Below the pieces are notes generated by a model. The model was not told where the DNA came from. It worked only from the letters and a program-made list of their open reading frames with translations, and did not search any database. The position numbers and the translations under genes were made by a program. From Adonisia turfae CCMR0081 (GTDB taxonomy: Bacteria > Cyanobacteriota > Cyanobacteriia > Phormidesmidales > Phormidesmidaceae): DNA of 64,000 nucleotides. The stretch spans positions 7,465,118-7,529,117 of the forward strand of contig NZ_QXHD01000004.1 in NCBI RefSeq assembly GCF_011009555.1. Reading direction: 5' to 3'. Below, piece by piece: positions 36,890 through 45,733 of this stretch. The number at the start of each line of letters is the position of its first letter. Position 1 is the stretch's first letter.

Positions 36890-36971
36890 CCTAGAAGGAC
36901 ACCCCTCACATCCAATCATTAGTGCTCATAAGAAAGATTCGCCTGCTGGTGTACAAAGTATCATCGACACG

Positions 36972-37874
36972 CTAGCTGGATACTTTGGCCGCCTGCTGGG
37001 CAAGGACAAATGCACCCACGATACCCGCTTTGCCACCGAGCTTTGGCGGAACGATGTAGGCATCAATGTCATTCATAATCCTTGGCACTTTGAGATAGGC
37101 ACTCATCTGTTGACGCACTTGCAAACGGATCAGCGGAAACAGCTGCATTTGCTCCATCACACCTCCACCCAGGATGATCCGCTCCGGTGAGAACATGAGC
37201 ATAAAGTTAACCAAGCCCACCGCCAAATAGTGGGCTTCTAGTGCCCAGGCTGGGTGGTCAATCGGAAGCGATGCCGCCTTCTGTTGCCAACGTTTTTCAA
37301 TGGCAAGTCCAGAGGCCAATCCTTCTAAACAATCTTGGTGAAACGGGCAAGCTCCCGGAAACGGATCGGCAGATAGATCGTGGGGAATCCGAATATGACC
37401 CATTTCAGGATGCAGCAACCCGTGCACCAGTTGACCATTGACGACTGCGCCACCGCCAATGCCTGTCCCTACGGTTAAATACAAAAAAGTCTCAAATCCT
37501 TGACCATTGCCCCAATGGTACTCACCTAACGCCGCCGCATTAACATCTGTGTCAAACCCAATCGGGGTTGACAACTCACGCGTTAGAACCCCGGCCAACT
37601 CGATCTGTTGCCAGCCTAGCTTGGGGGTATCGAGAAACCAGCCAAATGTAGGTGAATCAGTATGGATATCAACCGGACCAAACGCGCCAATTCCAATTGC
37701 TGTTAACGGTCCAAGTTGTGATATTTGTTGACGAAAAAAATCGATCACTTGAGCAATAGTCTCTGCTGGAGTTGTCGTTGGAATCCGCATCTCTGCTCGC
37801 AGATCGTCAGGACTCGTTCCCACTGCACAGACAAACTTGGTACCGCCCGCCTCGATTGCTCCAAAAAGTGACAT
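36972..37874 (-). CDS. ROK-family sugar kinase (fructokinase-like)
   Basis: 300 residues with the ROK layout: the N-terminal ATP loop GAIEAGGTKFVCAVG, the substrate region FDTDVNAAALGEYHWGNGQG, the second phosphate motif LTVGTGIGGGAVVNG, and the zinc/ROK signature HPEMGHIRI with GACPFHQDCLEGLASG. The length and signature match bacterial fructokinases that make fructose-6-phosphate, often linked to sucrose use. Glucose or mannose specificity cannot be excluded. AAGGAAA precedes the ATG. It is transcribed singly and is convergent with the export operon across the interspersed repeat. Confidence 0.9.
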   Translation of the reverse strand: MSLFGAIEAGGTKFVCAVGTSPDDLRAEMRIPTTTPAETIAQVIDFFRQQISQLGPLTAIGIGAFGPVDIHTDSPTFGWFLDTPKLGWQQIELAGVLTRELSTPIGFDTDVNAAALGEYHWGNGQGFETFLYLTVGTGIGGGAVVNGQLVHGLLHPEMGHIRIPHDLSADPFPGACPFHQDCLEGLASGLAIEKRWQQKAASLPIDHPAWALEAHYLAVGLVNFMLMFSPERIILGGGVMEQMQLFPLIRLQVRQQMSAYLKVPRIMNDIDAYIVPPKLGGKAGIVGAFVLAQQAAKVSS

Positions 37875-38209
37875 TGCCGTTTCCTTTTGAAAATACGCTC
37901 ACTATATAACTAGCTGTTCAGCGTTGAGTGACTAGTACCCGATGGCAGAAATATCGAGCCCCTGGGACTTTACTGGCAGCTTCCAAGGGTACGACCTGAT
38001 TTCAATGTGACACTTGATGAATAGATATCGCTCTACGCCTATAGTTTCGACTATTTCAATTCAAACCATATCCGTATCAGATATAAGTTCTGTGAATATG
38101 GGTGTTACTACGCAAATTTGCTAGCTAAAATCCGGGGATACGGAATCCGCTTAGCGGGCTGACCTACGCGTTAGCCTCTACATAGCTGTAGCTACCGCCA
38201 GCAAATCAA
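37875..38209. other. Divergent intergenic region with short palindromic block
   Basis: This separates the ROK kinase and the pentapeptide gene. Near the right end is CCGCTTAGCGG (38147-38157), followed by GGCTGACCTACGCGTTAGCC and an AT-balanced palindrome-like stretch (CTACATAGCTGTAG). Such blocks look like a small cyanobacterial interspersed repeat. No gene is seen. Confidence 0.4.
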
Positions 38210-39175
38210 ATGGAAAACCCTGAAACTCTCAAGCTAAATCCTGTCAATGCAGTTCATTCGCAGCCACAGGCCAACTATGGAACCAAAAAGGTTATTGTTA
38301 TCGAAGGAACTGAGAATATCAGCCTGATAAGCGCTTCATTAACTCAAAACCTGATCGTTGGTGGTCATCTGGATAGAGATCCAATGAATACATCGTTTGC
38401 GACCGATAGTGAGCATATGGGTGTTTTACTGTCTGGAGCCCAGGTAAGTGCATCCACATTTATTGGCCACTATCCTGGCCTAAACGCTGATGCCCTGGAT
38501 GATAACCACCCAACGGTCATCAATAACAGCCGTTTTGTTCTAGTAGAAGGACGAGGATATAAATTTCAGACTGTTATCCCCATTAAGCAACCGATAACGG
38601 AATATCAACCAACCGCTGTTGGTAAAGGGGCAAATTTGAGTCGAGCCAACTTTAAGCAAGCCGACTTAACAGGGACTGACTTTACCGGTTGCAATTTAGA
38701 AGGTGCTAACTTTACAGCAGCGAATTTAAAGGACTGTAAATTTACTGGCGCGAATTTAACCAAGTCCAGTTTCAACGGTGCTGACTTGTCAAACGCTATC
38801 CTTACAGGAGCCAATTTATCTGGTGTCGATTTTAGTTCTACAGTGACGTCTGAGGCAACGGACTTTAGCCATGCCTACTTAGTGGGTGCGCGGTTCTATT
38901 GCTTGGGTGGTGAAAAATTTGCCTATTTAGGTTGTTTTCACGGTGCGATCTTTGCTGATGGAGAGCGGAGAATAGAAGTAGCAAATGCTGACTTTAGCAG
39001 GCTTTCTAATCTAGTTAATGGGCAATTTGCTTGTTTCTATAAATCTGATGTCGTCTTACCGGCAAATGTGGAATCCATTTCTACCAACAGATTTGTTGAG
39101 GCAAGAGAAGCTGCACCTAGCATTAACGAAGCAGCAGCTTCAACGCCTGCTGCTTCCTGGGGCGATGGATATTAA
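38210..39175 (+). CDS. Pentapeptide repeat protein
   Basis: 321 residues. The central part (about 140-215) has about fourteen tandem A(D/N)Lxx/F units such as GANLSRANFKQADLTGTDF and LEGANFTAANL, which fold into a square right-handed beta-helix. The 130 residues before it (ENISLISASLTQN, GVLLSGAQVSASTFIGHY) look beta-rich and may extend the helix. The last 60 are Ala/Ser-rich. Pentapeptide proteins are very common in cyanobacteria, and most roles are unknown. There is no signal peptide, so it is probably cytoplasmic. Transcribed alone; the ATG is at 38210. Confidence 0.88.
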   Translation: MENPETLKLNPVNAVHSQPQANYGTKKVIVIEGTENISLISASLTQNLIVGGHLDRDPMNTSFATDSEHMGVLLSGAQVSASTFIGHYPGLNADALDDNHPTVINNSRFVLVEGRGYKFQTVIPIKQPITEYQPTAVGKGANLSRANFKQADLTGTDFTGCNLEGANFTAANLKDCKFTGANLTKSSFNGADLSNAILTGANLSGVDFSSTVTSEATDFSHAYLVGARFYCLGGEKFAYLGCFHGAIFADGERRIEVANADFSRLSNLVNGQFACFYKSDVVLPANVESISTNRFVEAREAAPSINEAAASTPAASWGDGY

Positions 39176-39275
39176 GGGGATTTGAGCCCTTTCTTTGCCC
39201 TAACCAACCCTATATCGCTTGTCATCGCCAATGCTGTTTTCTGTGTGCACCAAGCTATAGTTTCAATCTAGAAAG

Positions 39276-39884
39276 ATGGTGAGTCATCTCGATGATAAAA
39301 AAAGTTGGATAGGATCTTTAGTAATATCTGAGCAATCAGCCAGCAAGATTGGGTATGTCAAAGCGATTAATCCTATGCTTGAAGATGCTGCTGAGACGAT
39401 TATAGTTGTTCCCTCTCCAATTGTATGGCTGCCAATGGAGATAACGGGTGCTTCTCAATTTGCAAGTGATTCCATTATTGGCGGTGGAGATGGTTGCTTG
39501 ATAGTTCAATTATCATCTGGAATGACCACTATTCCCCAGAGTGACTTTGGGAGAATAGTGAGTAAAGGTGCCACAATTTCCTGGAAAATTCCTTTAAAAG
39601 TTTTTCAGATCTTGTTGGTTAGTTTAGTATCGCTTCCTGCTGGTATGTTGTTTTTAGCTAGGTTGCTAGGTGCTAAACCTCTCCAGCAACAACTCGTTGA
39701 TTTATCGTCATCCCATGGGGACGACGATGACAATTCTGGCTTATCTCCGATGCGCCAGCCACGTTCCCCAGGTCCTTTGCCAACTCATGATGAAGCTCTA
39801 GCGCTACCATTGGTAGATACTCAAAAAGATACAGAAACCTATCCAATGACTCAGTTAATAGTGCAAGAGATCCCTGAACTCTAA
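39276..39884 (+). CDS. Hypothetical protein with one membrane segment
   Basis: I do not recognise this family. The 202 residues divide into a soluble N-terminal part (1-108; SKIGYVKAINPML, VVPSPIVWLPMEITG), one hydrophobic helix (about 111-132, FQILLVSLVSLPAGMLFLARL) and a C-terminal part rich in Asp, Pro and Ser (HGDDDDNSG, PRSPGPLPTHDEAL). It reads like a tail-side membrane-anchored protein with both ends exposed. It lies 100 bases after the pentapeptide gene on the same strand and could be in its transcript. Codon use looks ordinary, so a real gene is likely. Confidence 0.6.
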   Translation: MVSHLDDKKSWIGSLVISEQSASKIGYVKAINPMLEDAAETIIVVPSPIVWLPMEITGASQFASDSIIGGGDGCLIVQLSSGMTTIPQSDFGRIVSKGATISWKIPLKVFQILLVSLVSLPAGMLFLARLLGAKPLQQQLVDLSSSHGDDDDNSGLSPMRQPRSPGPLPTHDEALALPLVDTQKDTETYPMTQLIVQEIPEL

Positions 39885-39919
39885 CTGTAATCTTATAGAT
39901 AAAGGGCATTAGAATAGCT

Positions 39920-39949
39920 GACGAACACATTTGTGACGGACACATTTGT
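39920..39949 (+). repeat. 15-bp tandem duplication before the ASCH gene
   Basis: GACGAACACATTTGT and GACGGACACATTTGT (39920-39934 and 39935-39949) lie directly before the ATG at 39951. The duplication also creates an upstream GTG (39933) that could be mistaken for the start. Confidence 0.85.
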
Positions 39950-39950
39950 T

Positions 39951-40415
39951 ATGAATAGGGCGCAACTAGATCGTTATTGGCAGGCATATTTAGCGTTATA
40001 TCCAAATTCTCTATGCAGTAATGAAAATTATGAGGCAGAACAATTTGGTGATAATCCTGCCCTAGCAAATGAACTTGGGAACTTGATTCTAGCTGGGGTT
40101 AAAACTGCAACCTGTTCAGCTTTATGGGAATGGGAAGCGGAGGGAAGTGAAATTCCAAAAGTAGGGTTAAAAACAATTGTGCTTGATGGTAATGACAATC
40201 CATTGTGCATTATTGCAACAACAGACGTAGAAATTCGCTCATTTAATCAGGTCAATGAACAATTTGCCTTTGCAGAAGGTGAAGGTGATCGATCGTTAGA
40301 ATCCTGGCGACAGGAACATTGGAAGTATTTCTCGCGAGTATTATCTAAGCTTGGGAAGCAGCCAACTCCTGAAATGCTGCTAGTTTGTGAGCGATTTCAA
40401 GTCGTGTGCACATAA
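39951..40415 (+). CDS. ASCH domain protein
   Basis: About 154 residues, nearly all one ASCH domain of the YhfF-like group. Diagnostic parts are LANELGNLILAGVKTATCS (the GxKTxT motif), the central strand KTIVLDGNDNPLCII, and FAFAEGEGDRSLESWRQEHW with its conserved acidic cluster. ASCH proteins share the PUA-like fold and are thought to bind RNA or nucleotides; some hydrolyse modified nucleosides. The actual substrate here is unknown. The ATG at 39951 is preferred over the GTG at 39933 because the latter lies inside a tandem duplication. It lies 66 bases after the hypothetical membrane protein, same strand. Confidence 0.85.
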   Translation: MNRAQLDRYWQAYLALYPNSLCSNENYEAEQFGDNPALANELGNLILAGVKTATCSALWEWEAEGSEIPKVGLKTIVLDGNDNPLCIIATTDVEIRSFNQVNEQFAFAEGEGDRSLESWRQEHWKYFSRVLSKLGKQPTPEMLLVCERFQVVCT

Positions 40416-40512
40416 ATGAGACATATTGCTTGACTGAGATTTGATTTGTGGGCAATCGCCTTGCCGTTACTTATTATCCAGTGCTAGAACAGCCGAATCA
40501 CTTAGTGAAGAC

Positions 40513-41415
40513 TTAGACAGTTTTAGGGGTGATGTTAGTGACGATCAGGTAATAGGCCGCAAGGACACAACCAGAAAAGAGTTGACTGCCCAGGGGACCT
40601 TGCCAGAAGTTGAGCCAGCGGTCTCCCCAGTGAACCAGGGCGATGGTCATGAGCATAACCCTAGGGATATTGAATAGCAGGGCAGTCACGATGCCAACCC
40701 CCATAAAGCTGAGAATTTGTAAGCGGCTTTGTTTCCTAAGCAGACCGATAACTAGGCTAGCGGCGATGACGGTCAGGGCCATGTCAAAGCCGTTGCAATC
40801 CCAATACACATCCACTGAGCCTTGGGGAACGTTGACAAACGATTCTGAGGCGGTCGCAGGCCAATTAAACAATCGCAAAGCCCAAGCTCCTGCATGAGCC
40901 ATGACTCGCTCTAAATATTCGTAAGGGGTGAAGGCTTCCCAAAGGCTACGAGCTGCCGCTGCCGGTCGGGGGTAAACCGTGACCAGAAAGGACAATACGA
41001 TAATTGGCTGCTGCCGATAGAACTGCCAGCCCCAGTTAGAAAGGGCAATTCCAATGAGGATGGAGGCCCAAAGGATAGCTTGGGACCATAGGGCAAATCG
41101 ACAAATTGGAAATAAAAGAACACCACCCAGAATTAAAAAATGCCCGAGACGACGTTCTGTATGAGTGGCTTTAAGCTGAGTAATCTGTTTCCTTTGTCTC
41201 CATAGATGGTAAAGTCCAAAACACACAAAGAAAGCAGCAAGGGTGAAGCCATAGGTGCTTTGCAGACCTTTATCCAGGAAACCCAAGAACCATGCAGGGA
41301 GATACCAGAGTCCAATCAAGAGACCGATAATTGTCAGGATGCTGTGAAGGTTCTTTGGGCTGTTTTTTAATTTGGAAAAAATAGAAGTTTGGTTTAATTT
41401 TTGGGGCTGAAACAT
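40513..41415 (-). CDS. Cyanobacterial exosortase
   Basis: 300 residues with about eight membrane segments. The catalytic elements of exosortases are visible: the Cys in YWDCNGFDMALT, the Arg in FNIPRVMLM, and the His in ALVHWGDRW, followed by GPLGSQLFSG. Exosortases cleave PEP-CTERM tails of exported proteins, usually in organisms that make exopolysaccharide. One likely client is the PEP-CTERM protein at 21.8 kb. It is transcribed alone here, with no EpsI-like or PEP-CTERM gene beside it. The subtype (cyanoexosortase A, B or C) I cannot settle by eye. Confidence 0.9.
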   Translation of the reverse strand: MFQPQKLNQTSIFSKLKNSPKNLHSILTIIGLLIGLWYLPAWFLGFLDKGLQSTYGFTLAAFFVCFGLYHLWRQRKQITQLKATHTERRLGHFLILGGVLLFPICRFALWSQAILWASILIGIALSNWGWQFYRQQPIIVLSFLVTVYPRPAAAARSLWEAFTPYEYLERVMAHAGAWALRLFNWPATASESFVNVPQGSVDVYWDCNGFDMALTVIAASLVIGLLRKQSRLQILSFMGVGIVTALLFNIPRVMLMTIALVHWGDRWLNFWQGPLGSQLFSGCVLAAYYLIVTNITPKTV

Positions 41416-41454
41416 TTCAAATCAATCTCATAAATGAACCACCCTAGTTAATTG

Positions 41455-41597
41455 TCATCTAAGTATTTTCATCTAAGTATATATAGGTGGATTTGATGCA
41501 GGTTGGTATCGGGATTTATTCAAGCTTTATCGTGGGGTAGCCAAAGGTTTAAGCAAAGTATATGACCAAAAATATAAGTCTCAAGAGGCTCAAGAGG
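41455..41597. repeat. Two short tandem duplications
   Basis: TCATCTAAGTAT occurs at 41455-41466 and 41469-41480 (period 14). CTCAAGAGG occurs at 41580-41588 and 41589-41597. Both lie between the exosortase and GMC genes. Confidence 0.8.
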
Positions 41598-41627
41598 CTC
41601 AGATAATTACAACTCAGTGGGACTCTA

Positions 41628-43202
41628 TCATCTGGATTGTAAGCTCTTCAACCGATCTGCCAATCGTATAGCCAATGCCAAGATCGTCAGAGTCGGATTC
41701 GATGATCCAGATGTGGGAAATACCGAACTGCTCACGACATACAGCCCTTCAACTCCGTGCACCTGACAGTTTCGATCAACCACCCCCATCGTCGGATTAT
41801 CAGCCATCCGCGTTGTTCCCATATGGTGATATGTGTCCCAAATATTCTCAGTCCATTGCTCCTCTGCCTTACTTACCCAATCAAAAACTTTGACTTCTCC
41901 TAAACCCAAACGGAGAAACTCACCAGCCACAGTTTTTGTAAACTCATAAATGCTCTCTCGACAATTATCTGTCAACTGCCAATCTAATTGTGCCTTAGGA
42001 ATGCCTAAGGCATCTTTCTCAGCACTGAGCGTAATACGACTGGTTGGGTCAGGTGATTGTTCGCTATGGCACCGCAATAAAATACGACTCCGGGTATAAA
42101 CTGGATTGTGTCGTAAAACACCGTATTGATATGCATTGAAAGCAAGGTACGGCAAATCTCGTAGCAGTGATTTTAGCTGACTCCTTCGAGCAGTCTCCAG
42201 GCTGGGTTCCTTACCTAATAGACCCAGCAGAACACGCAAGCCATCATCCTGTGAAGGTTGAAAAAATAAATCACCTATTACATTTAAAACTTGTTTTTCT
42301 CTTTGAACAGCTTCTGCTAAGGGGATTTTAGGATAGTAATAAGCATCTCGTCGACGATGCCAACTATATAATCTCTGTAACTGACGCGGCTTTTTAGTGA
42401 CAATCTCTGCTGAATAACAGTCTACATGGTCCTGGAAAAAGCGTCCAACTAGATCATGTTGGTTGCCCAACCCTGTCGGACAAACCTGATTAGAAACTAA
42501 GAGTAACCGTGCACTCTCAATCCCTCCACAACAAACAATGGTTGTTGCCGCCCGGACAGTTCCAGTCTTACCTGTCAATGTCCGAATCTGTACTTCTTCT
42601 ATTTTTGTACCGATGGGATTAGTCACCAGTTGCACCGCATTGGCATGCTGTAACACCCGAAGGCCAGGTGACTGTTGTAACTTTTGGCGATAAGTCTCAA
42701 AAAAATTACTCTTGTACGTATATTTAGAAACCAGGGTCCCAATTTTGTCAGGTTCAAACTTAGGAGGATTGAGTCCTAATCGTTGCCAGGCATCTTGACC
42801 ATATTCGTAGTTACCAAGGTGCATGACCGCTTCTGCTTGCCGGTAAAATGGATCAAGCTCTTGACGACTGAGGGGCCAACCGCTAAAGGGCACCCAGTCT
42901 CTTCTCTCAAAATCAATTGGTTCTAGCGGTAAACTTTGCCCACTCCAACGTACAGTTGAACCACCTAGAATACGGTGGCGTCCCTGATGAATACCCAGGT
43001 GGGTTAGGCCAATAATTTCACTGTCATATAGGGCCTGAGTGTCTGATTCAGAAAAGCGTCCACCGCTTTCTAAAAGGACAATATCTAATGAAGTTTTAGC
43101 CAGCTCTAAGGCCAGTGCAATACCAGCTGCTCCTGCCCCTACAATGCAAATGTCACAATCAATGTTGCTTCCCGATGGAAAGTCTTGAAAATCAAATATC
43201 AT
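41628..43202 (-). CDS. GMC-family FAD oxidoreductase
   Basis: About 524 residues. The N-terminal FAD-binding Rossmann motif is DICIVGAGAAGIALALELA with the acidic end of strand 2 in LLESGG. GMC features follow: ILGGSTVRWSGQ, the second conserved segment near the C-terminus (HHMGTTRMADN) and GLYVVSSSVFPTSGSSNPT. These enzymes oxidise alcohols, sugars or sterols using FAD. The catalytic His is probably in YHHMGTTRM. The frame is open to a TTG at 43229, but the ATG at 43202 (MIFDFQDF) is the more natural start. It is transcribed singly; the substrate is unknown. Confidence 0.9.
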   Translation of the reverse strand: MIFDFQDFPSGSNIDCDICIVGAGAAGIALALELAKTSLDIVLLESGGRFSESDTQALYDSEIIGLTHLGIHQGRHRILGGSTVRWSGQSLPLEPIDFERRDWVPFSGWPLSRQELDPFYRQAEAVMHLGNYEYGQDAWQRLGLNPPKFEPDKIGTLVSKYTYKSNFFETYRQKLQQSPGLRVLQHANAVQLVTNPIGTKIEEVQIRTLTGKTGTVRAATTIVCCGGIESARLLLVSNQVCPTGLGNQHDLVGRFFQDHVDCYSAEIVTKKPRQLQRLYSWHRRRDAYYYPKIPLAEAVQREKQVLNVIGDLFFQPSQDDGLRVLLGLLGKEPSLETARRSQLKSLLRDLPYLAFNAYQYGVLRHNPVYTRSRILLRCHSEQSPDPTSRITLSAEKDALGIPKAQLDWQLTDNCRESIYEFTKTVAGEFLRLGLGEVKVFDWVSKAEEQWTENIWDTYHHMGTTRMADNPTMGVVDRNCQVHGVEGLYVVSSSVFPTSGSSNPTLTILALAIRLADRLKSLQSR

Positions 43203-43967
43203 CCTAAAGCACGCTCTGTAAACTATCAAAATGACTTTGTAGACGCTTTATCCTTCAGAAAAGCTATGTAAGAGGCTGCTTTAAAAGTCCTTGAAGCCTT
43301 GTTTAATTATCTCATCCGCTTAAAATCAAACGAGTTTATGGTCACTTTAGATGCATTTATTACTATAAGGTAGGCTTTGATATCCAGATTTCTCCTTGCT
43401 TCAAAGTAGTCTCTAATTTAATTAACATATCCCCCCAGCAGAGCCAGGAGAGTTATCCAGTTTAATAGTTCAATCAGTCTTAAAGTTAAAACATCTCAAA
43501 ACTCACAGAATATAAGCCCTAAGATACAAAGAGATCGAGATAGTTGTCTCTCATCTCCATTGCCGCTTTGAGCGGTTCCAATGTATAAAGCCCCCAGGTT
43601 TTCGGGAGGATACACGTACTCAGCAGACGACAATAATGCCCTAAAAAACAATAAGGCAAGGATTACGCTATCACTTTAAAGCTTTTGACAGCTAAATATA
43701 TAGTATCCCGGAGGCTTTATAGAACCTTTATAAAAAAAAATAAAGTTTGAAAAGATGTTTATTAAGTAGTAATAGGTATAAAAAATAGTCTCTCTATCCG
43801 ACTTTTGCTCAAAATCAATGCATGATCCGTATCAATAAGCTGTCATCCTTTTTATTGATACATGTCAAGTAAATGTTAATGGCACAATTAAAATGATTTT
43901 TATGTGAAACACTATGAAGTGAGGTACATTTTACAATCAACATCTGTCTGAATCTTTATCATTGAAG
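43203..43967. other. Long AT-rich intergenic region
   Basis: 765 bases between the NitT-type operon end and the GMC gene. It contains a perfect 10-bp inverted repeat GTATCAATAA/TTATTGATAC (43829-43838 and 43852-43861) with a 13-base loop about 110 bases after the operon, which may end or regulate transcription, and an A9 run near 43730. There is no coding stretch or tRNA. Confidence 0.5.
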
Positions 43968-44966
43968 TTAGCTCTCTGCATAAAACTCTACATCCGGAAG
44001 CTGACCTTTGAGCAACTTAGGATTGACCTGCATGAGTGCCTGATAAAATACCTCTAGCTCGGGGCGGGCTTCCATCGCAGGTACATATTCAAACTGATTG
44101 GTTTTGAGGGATTGTGCGATTACAGAAGCGGGGGTGTCCATGTATTTAGCTCCCAGCTCTGCAGCATCAGTGGGATTTTGTTGAATCCAATCAAGGGAAT
44201 CACGCAATTCTGTTTGTATCAATGTCACCACATCAGGATTGTTATCCACAAAGTTGCTGAGGGCAGATATTCCTGCTTGAGGAAAACGGGCCGATTGTCC
44301 TGTTACCTGACTCCAGGTTTCTTTAAAGTCTAAATTGTAGAAGAGTTCTAAATCTTGCTGTTGGGCCTTGGCAACAACATTACTGGCATGGGGCTCAGAG
44401 AATACTCCCACATCGGCTGCACCTGTCAATAACAGCTGAGCAGTACTCTGAAAGTCCTGGGTGGACTGAATGGTGATGTCCTGGTCCGGCTCTAATCCTG
44501 ATTGGATAGAGAGAAAGCGGAAGATCATTTCTGGCATTCCCCCCTTAAATGGAATCAGCACTGATTTACCGCGCAGGTCTTCCCACTGGCTAAGTCCTCC
44601 ATCAGCCGATAGCACATAAATGTTACCCCATACCATTACGTTCAGTAGTTTAATCGGTATGTCTTGTTGATAGAGACCTGCTGCGAGCAAGGTGGGATTG
44701 GCAGTGATCTGTCCCTGCCCCGAAGCTAGTAATGCCTTCATTTGGTCATGGTTGCGTATAGCAAAAAAATCAATGTCTGCGATCGCATCCCGCAAGCGAC
44801 TATGCTCAACTAAGTAGGCCAGGGGAATTGTCAACAAAATTGGCGATCCACCGATGCCTAGGGATGACAGTCCGCCGTTGGTGGTGGGTCGTCCACAGCC
44901 AGCGGCAATTGACAGGCCGAGGCTAGCTGTCATTAACTGGAAAAACTGACGGCGGTTGTAAGTCAT
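43968..44966 (-). CDS. NitT/TauT-type ABC substrate-binding lipoprotein
   Basis: 332 residues. The N-terminus has a twin-arginine-like signal (YNRRQFFQLM) followed by a lipobox, IAAGC, so it is probably exported folded and lipidated. The mature protein fits the SsuA/NrtA-like (NMT1) family: TIPLAYLVEHSRL, DLRGKSVLIPFKGGMPEM, TGAADVGVFSEPHAS and VTLIQTELRDSLDW. It delivers ligand to the permease/ATPase encoded before it; ATGA overlap with the ATPase stop shows coupling. Ligands in this class include nitrate, taurine, sulfonates and thiamine precursors; I cannot choose between them. Confidence 0.87.
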   Translation of the reverse strand: MTYNRRQFFQLMTASLGLSIAAGCGRPTTNGGLSSLGIGGSPILLTIPLAYLVEHSRLRDAIADIDFFAIRNHDQMKALLASGQGQITANPTLLAAGLYQQDIPIKLLNVMVWGNIYVLSADGGLSQWEDLRGKSVLIPFKGGMPEMIFRFLSIQSGLEPDQDITIQSTQDFQSTAQLLLTGAADVGVFSEPHASNVVAKAQQQDLELFYNLDFKETWSQVTGQSARFPQAGISALSNFVDNNPDVVTLIQTELRDSLDWIQQNPTDAAELGAKYMDTPASVIAQSLKTNQFEYVPAMEARPELEVFYQALMQVNPKLLKGQLPDVEFYAES

Positions 44967-45733
44967 GGGATAACATTCCTGAGGGTTGAGAGATTAACGG
45001 TTTTGAGATTAAAACTGGCGGCAATTTCAGGCAGAGTTTGTAGCGCTGAAAGGGTTTGGTAGATGTAAGCCGGATCCCGCTGATGGGGTGGGCGCTCATT
45101 GTGCCAGTTATAGACAATGTGGGCCGGACATCGGGAAAGCACCAGGAGACGATCGCCCATTGTCACCGCTTCCGCCAGGTCGTGGGTCACTAAAATAGCC
45201 ATTGCCCGATGTTGTTGTACCCAAGTCACCACCAGTTGTTGTAGCTGCTGACGTGTGCCAATATCGAGGGAACTAAATGGCTCATCTAGCAAGAGCAGTT
45301 GGGGGTTGATGGCAAATGCCCTGGCCAAATTTACCCGCTGTTTCATGCCGCCACTGAGCTGAGGTGGGTACAGGAACATAGCCTCCGACAACCCGACAGT
45401 TTTTGCCAACTGTTGGGCCTGTTGCAGCTGCTGTTGTCGACTGATGCCTTTAGCTTTTAACCCCAGGGCAATATTCTCGATGACTGTATACCAGGGAAAA
45501 AGCCGGGGTTCTTGAAAGACATAGGCGGTCGCCATGGATATGCTGCCAACGGTCCCTGTTGTTGGCAACAGCAAGCCTGCTAACACATTAAGGAGTGTGG
45601 TTTTACCACAGCCAGAAGGCCCCATAATCCCCACAATTTCCCCAGGCCCAGCGCTCAGATGAATAGCCTCCAAGATTAGCCGGGATCTATAAGAGCGATA
45701 GATGTTGTCCAGTAGTTGCATCATTGTCACCAT
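44963..45733 (-). CDS. NitT/TauT-type ABC ATPase
   Basis: 256 residues with Walker A GPSGCGKTT, signature LSGGMKQRVNLARAF, Walker B LLLLDEPFSSLD and H-loop VTHDLAEAV. The CPAHIVYNWHNERPPHQRDP segment near the C-terminus is typical of SsuB/TauB-like ATPases. It overlaps the permease gene by 7 bases and the binding-protein gene by 4 (ATGA), so the three are one operon. The ATG at 45733 lies inside the permease tail. Import of an organic or inorganic anion is likely; the substrate is open. Confidence 0.93.
   Translation of the reverse strand: MVTMMQLLDNIYRSYRSRLILEAIHLSAGPGEIVGIMGPSGCGKTTLLNVLAGLLLPTTGTVGSISMATAYVFQEPRLFPWYTVIENIALGLKAKGISRQQQLQQAQQLAKTVGLSEAMFLYPPQLSGGMKQRVNLARAFAINPQLLLLDEPFSSLDIGTRQQLQQLVVTWVQQHRAMAILVTHDLAEAVTMGDRLLVLSRCPAHIVYNWHNERPPHQRDPAYIYQTLSALQTLPEIAASFNLKTVNLSTLRNVIP

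Noticed and set aside
43203-43967. Possible riboswitch or small RNA in the long AT-rich gap
   Set aside because: Apart from one inverted repeat, no conserved core of a known class was seen. A covariance scan would decide.
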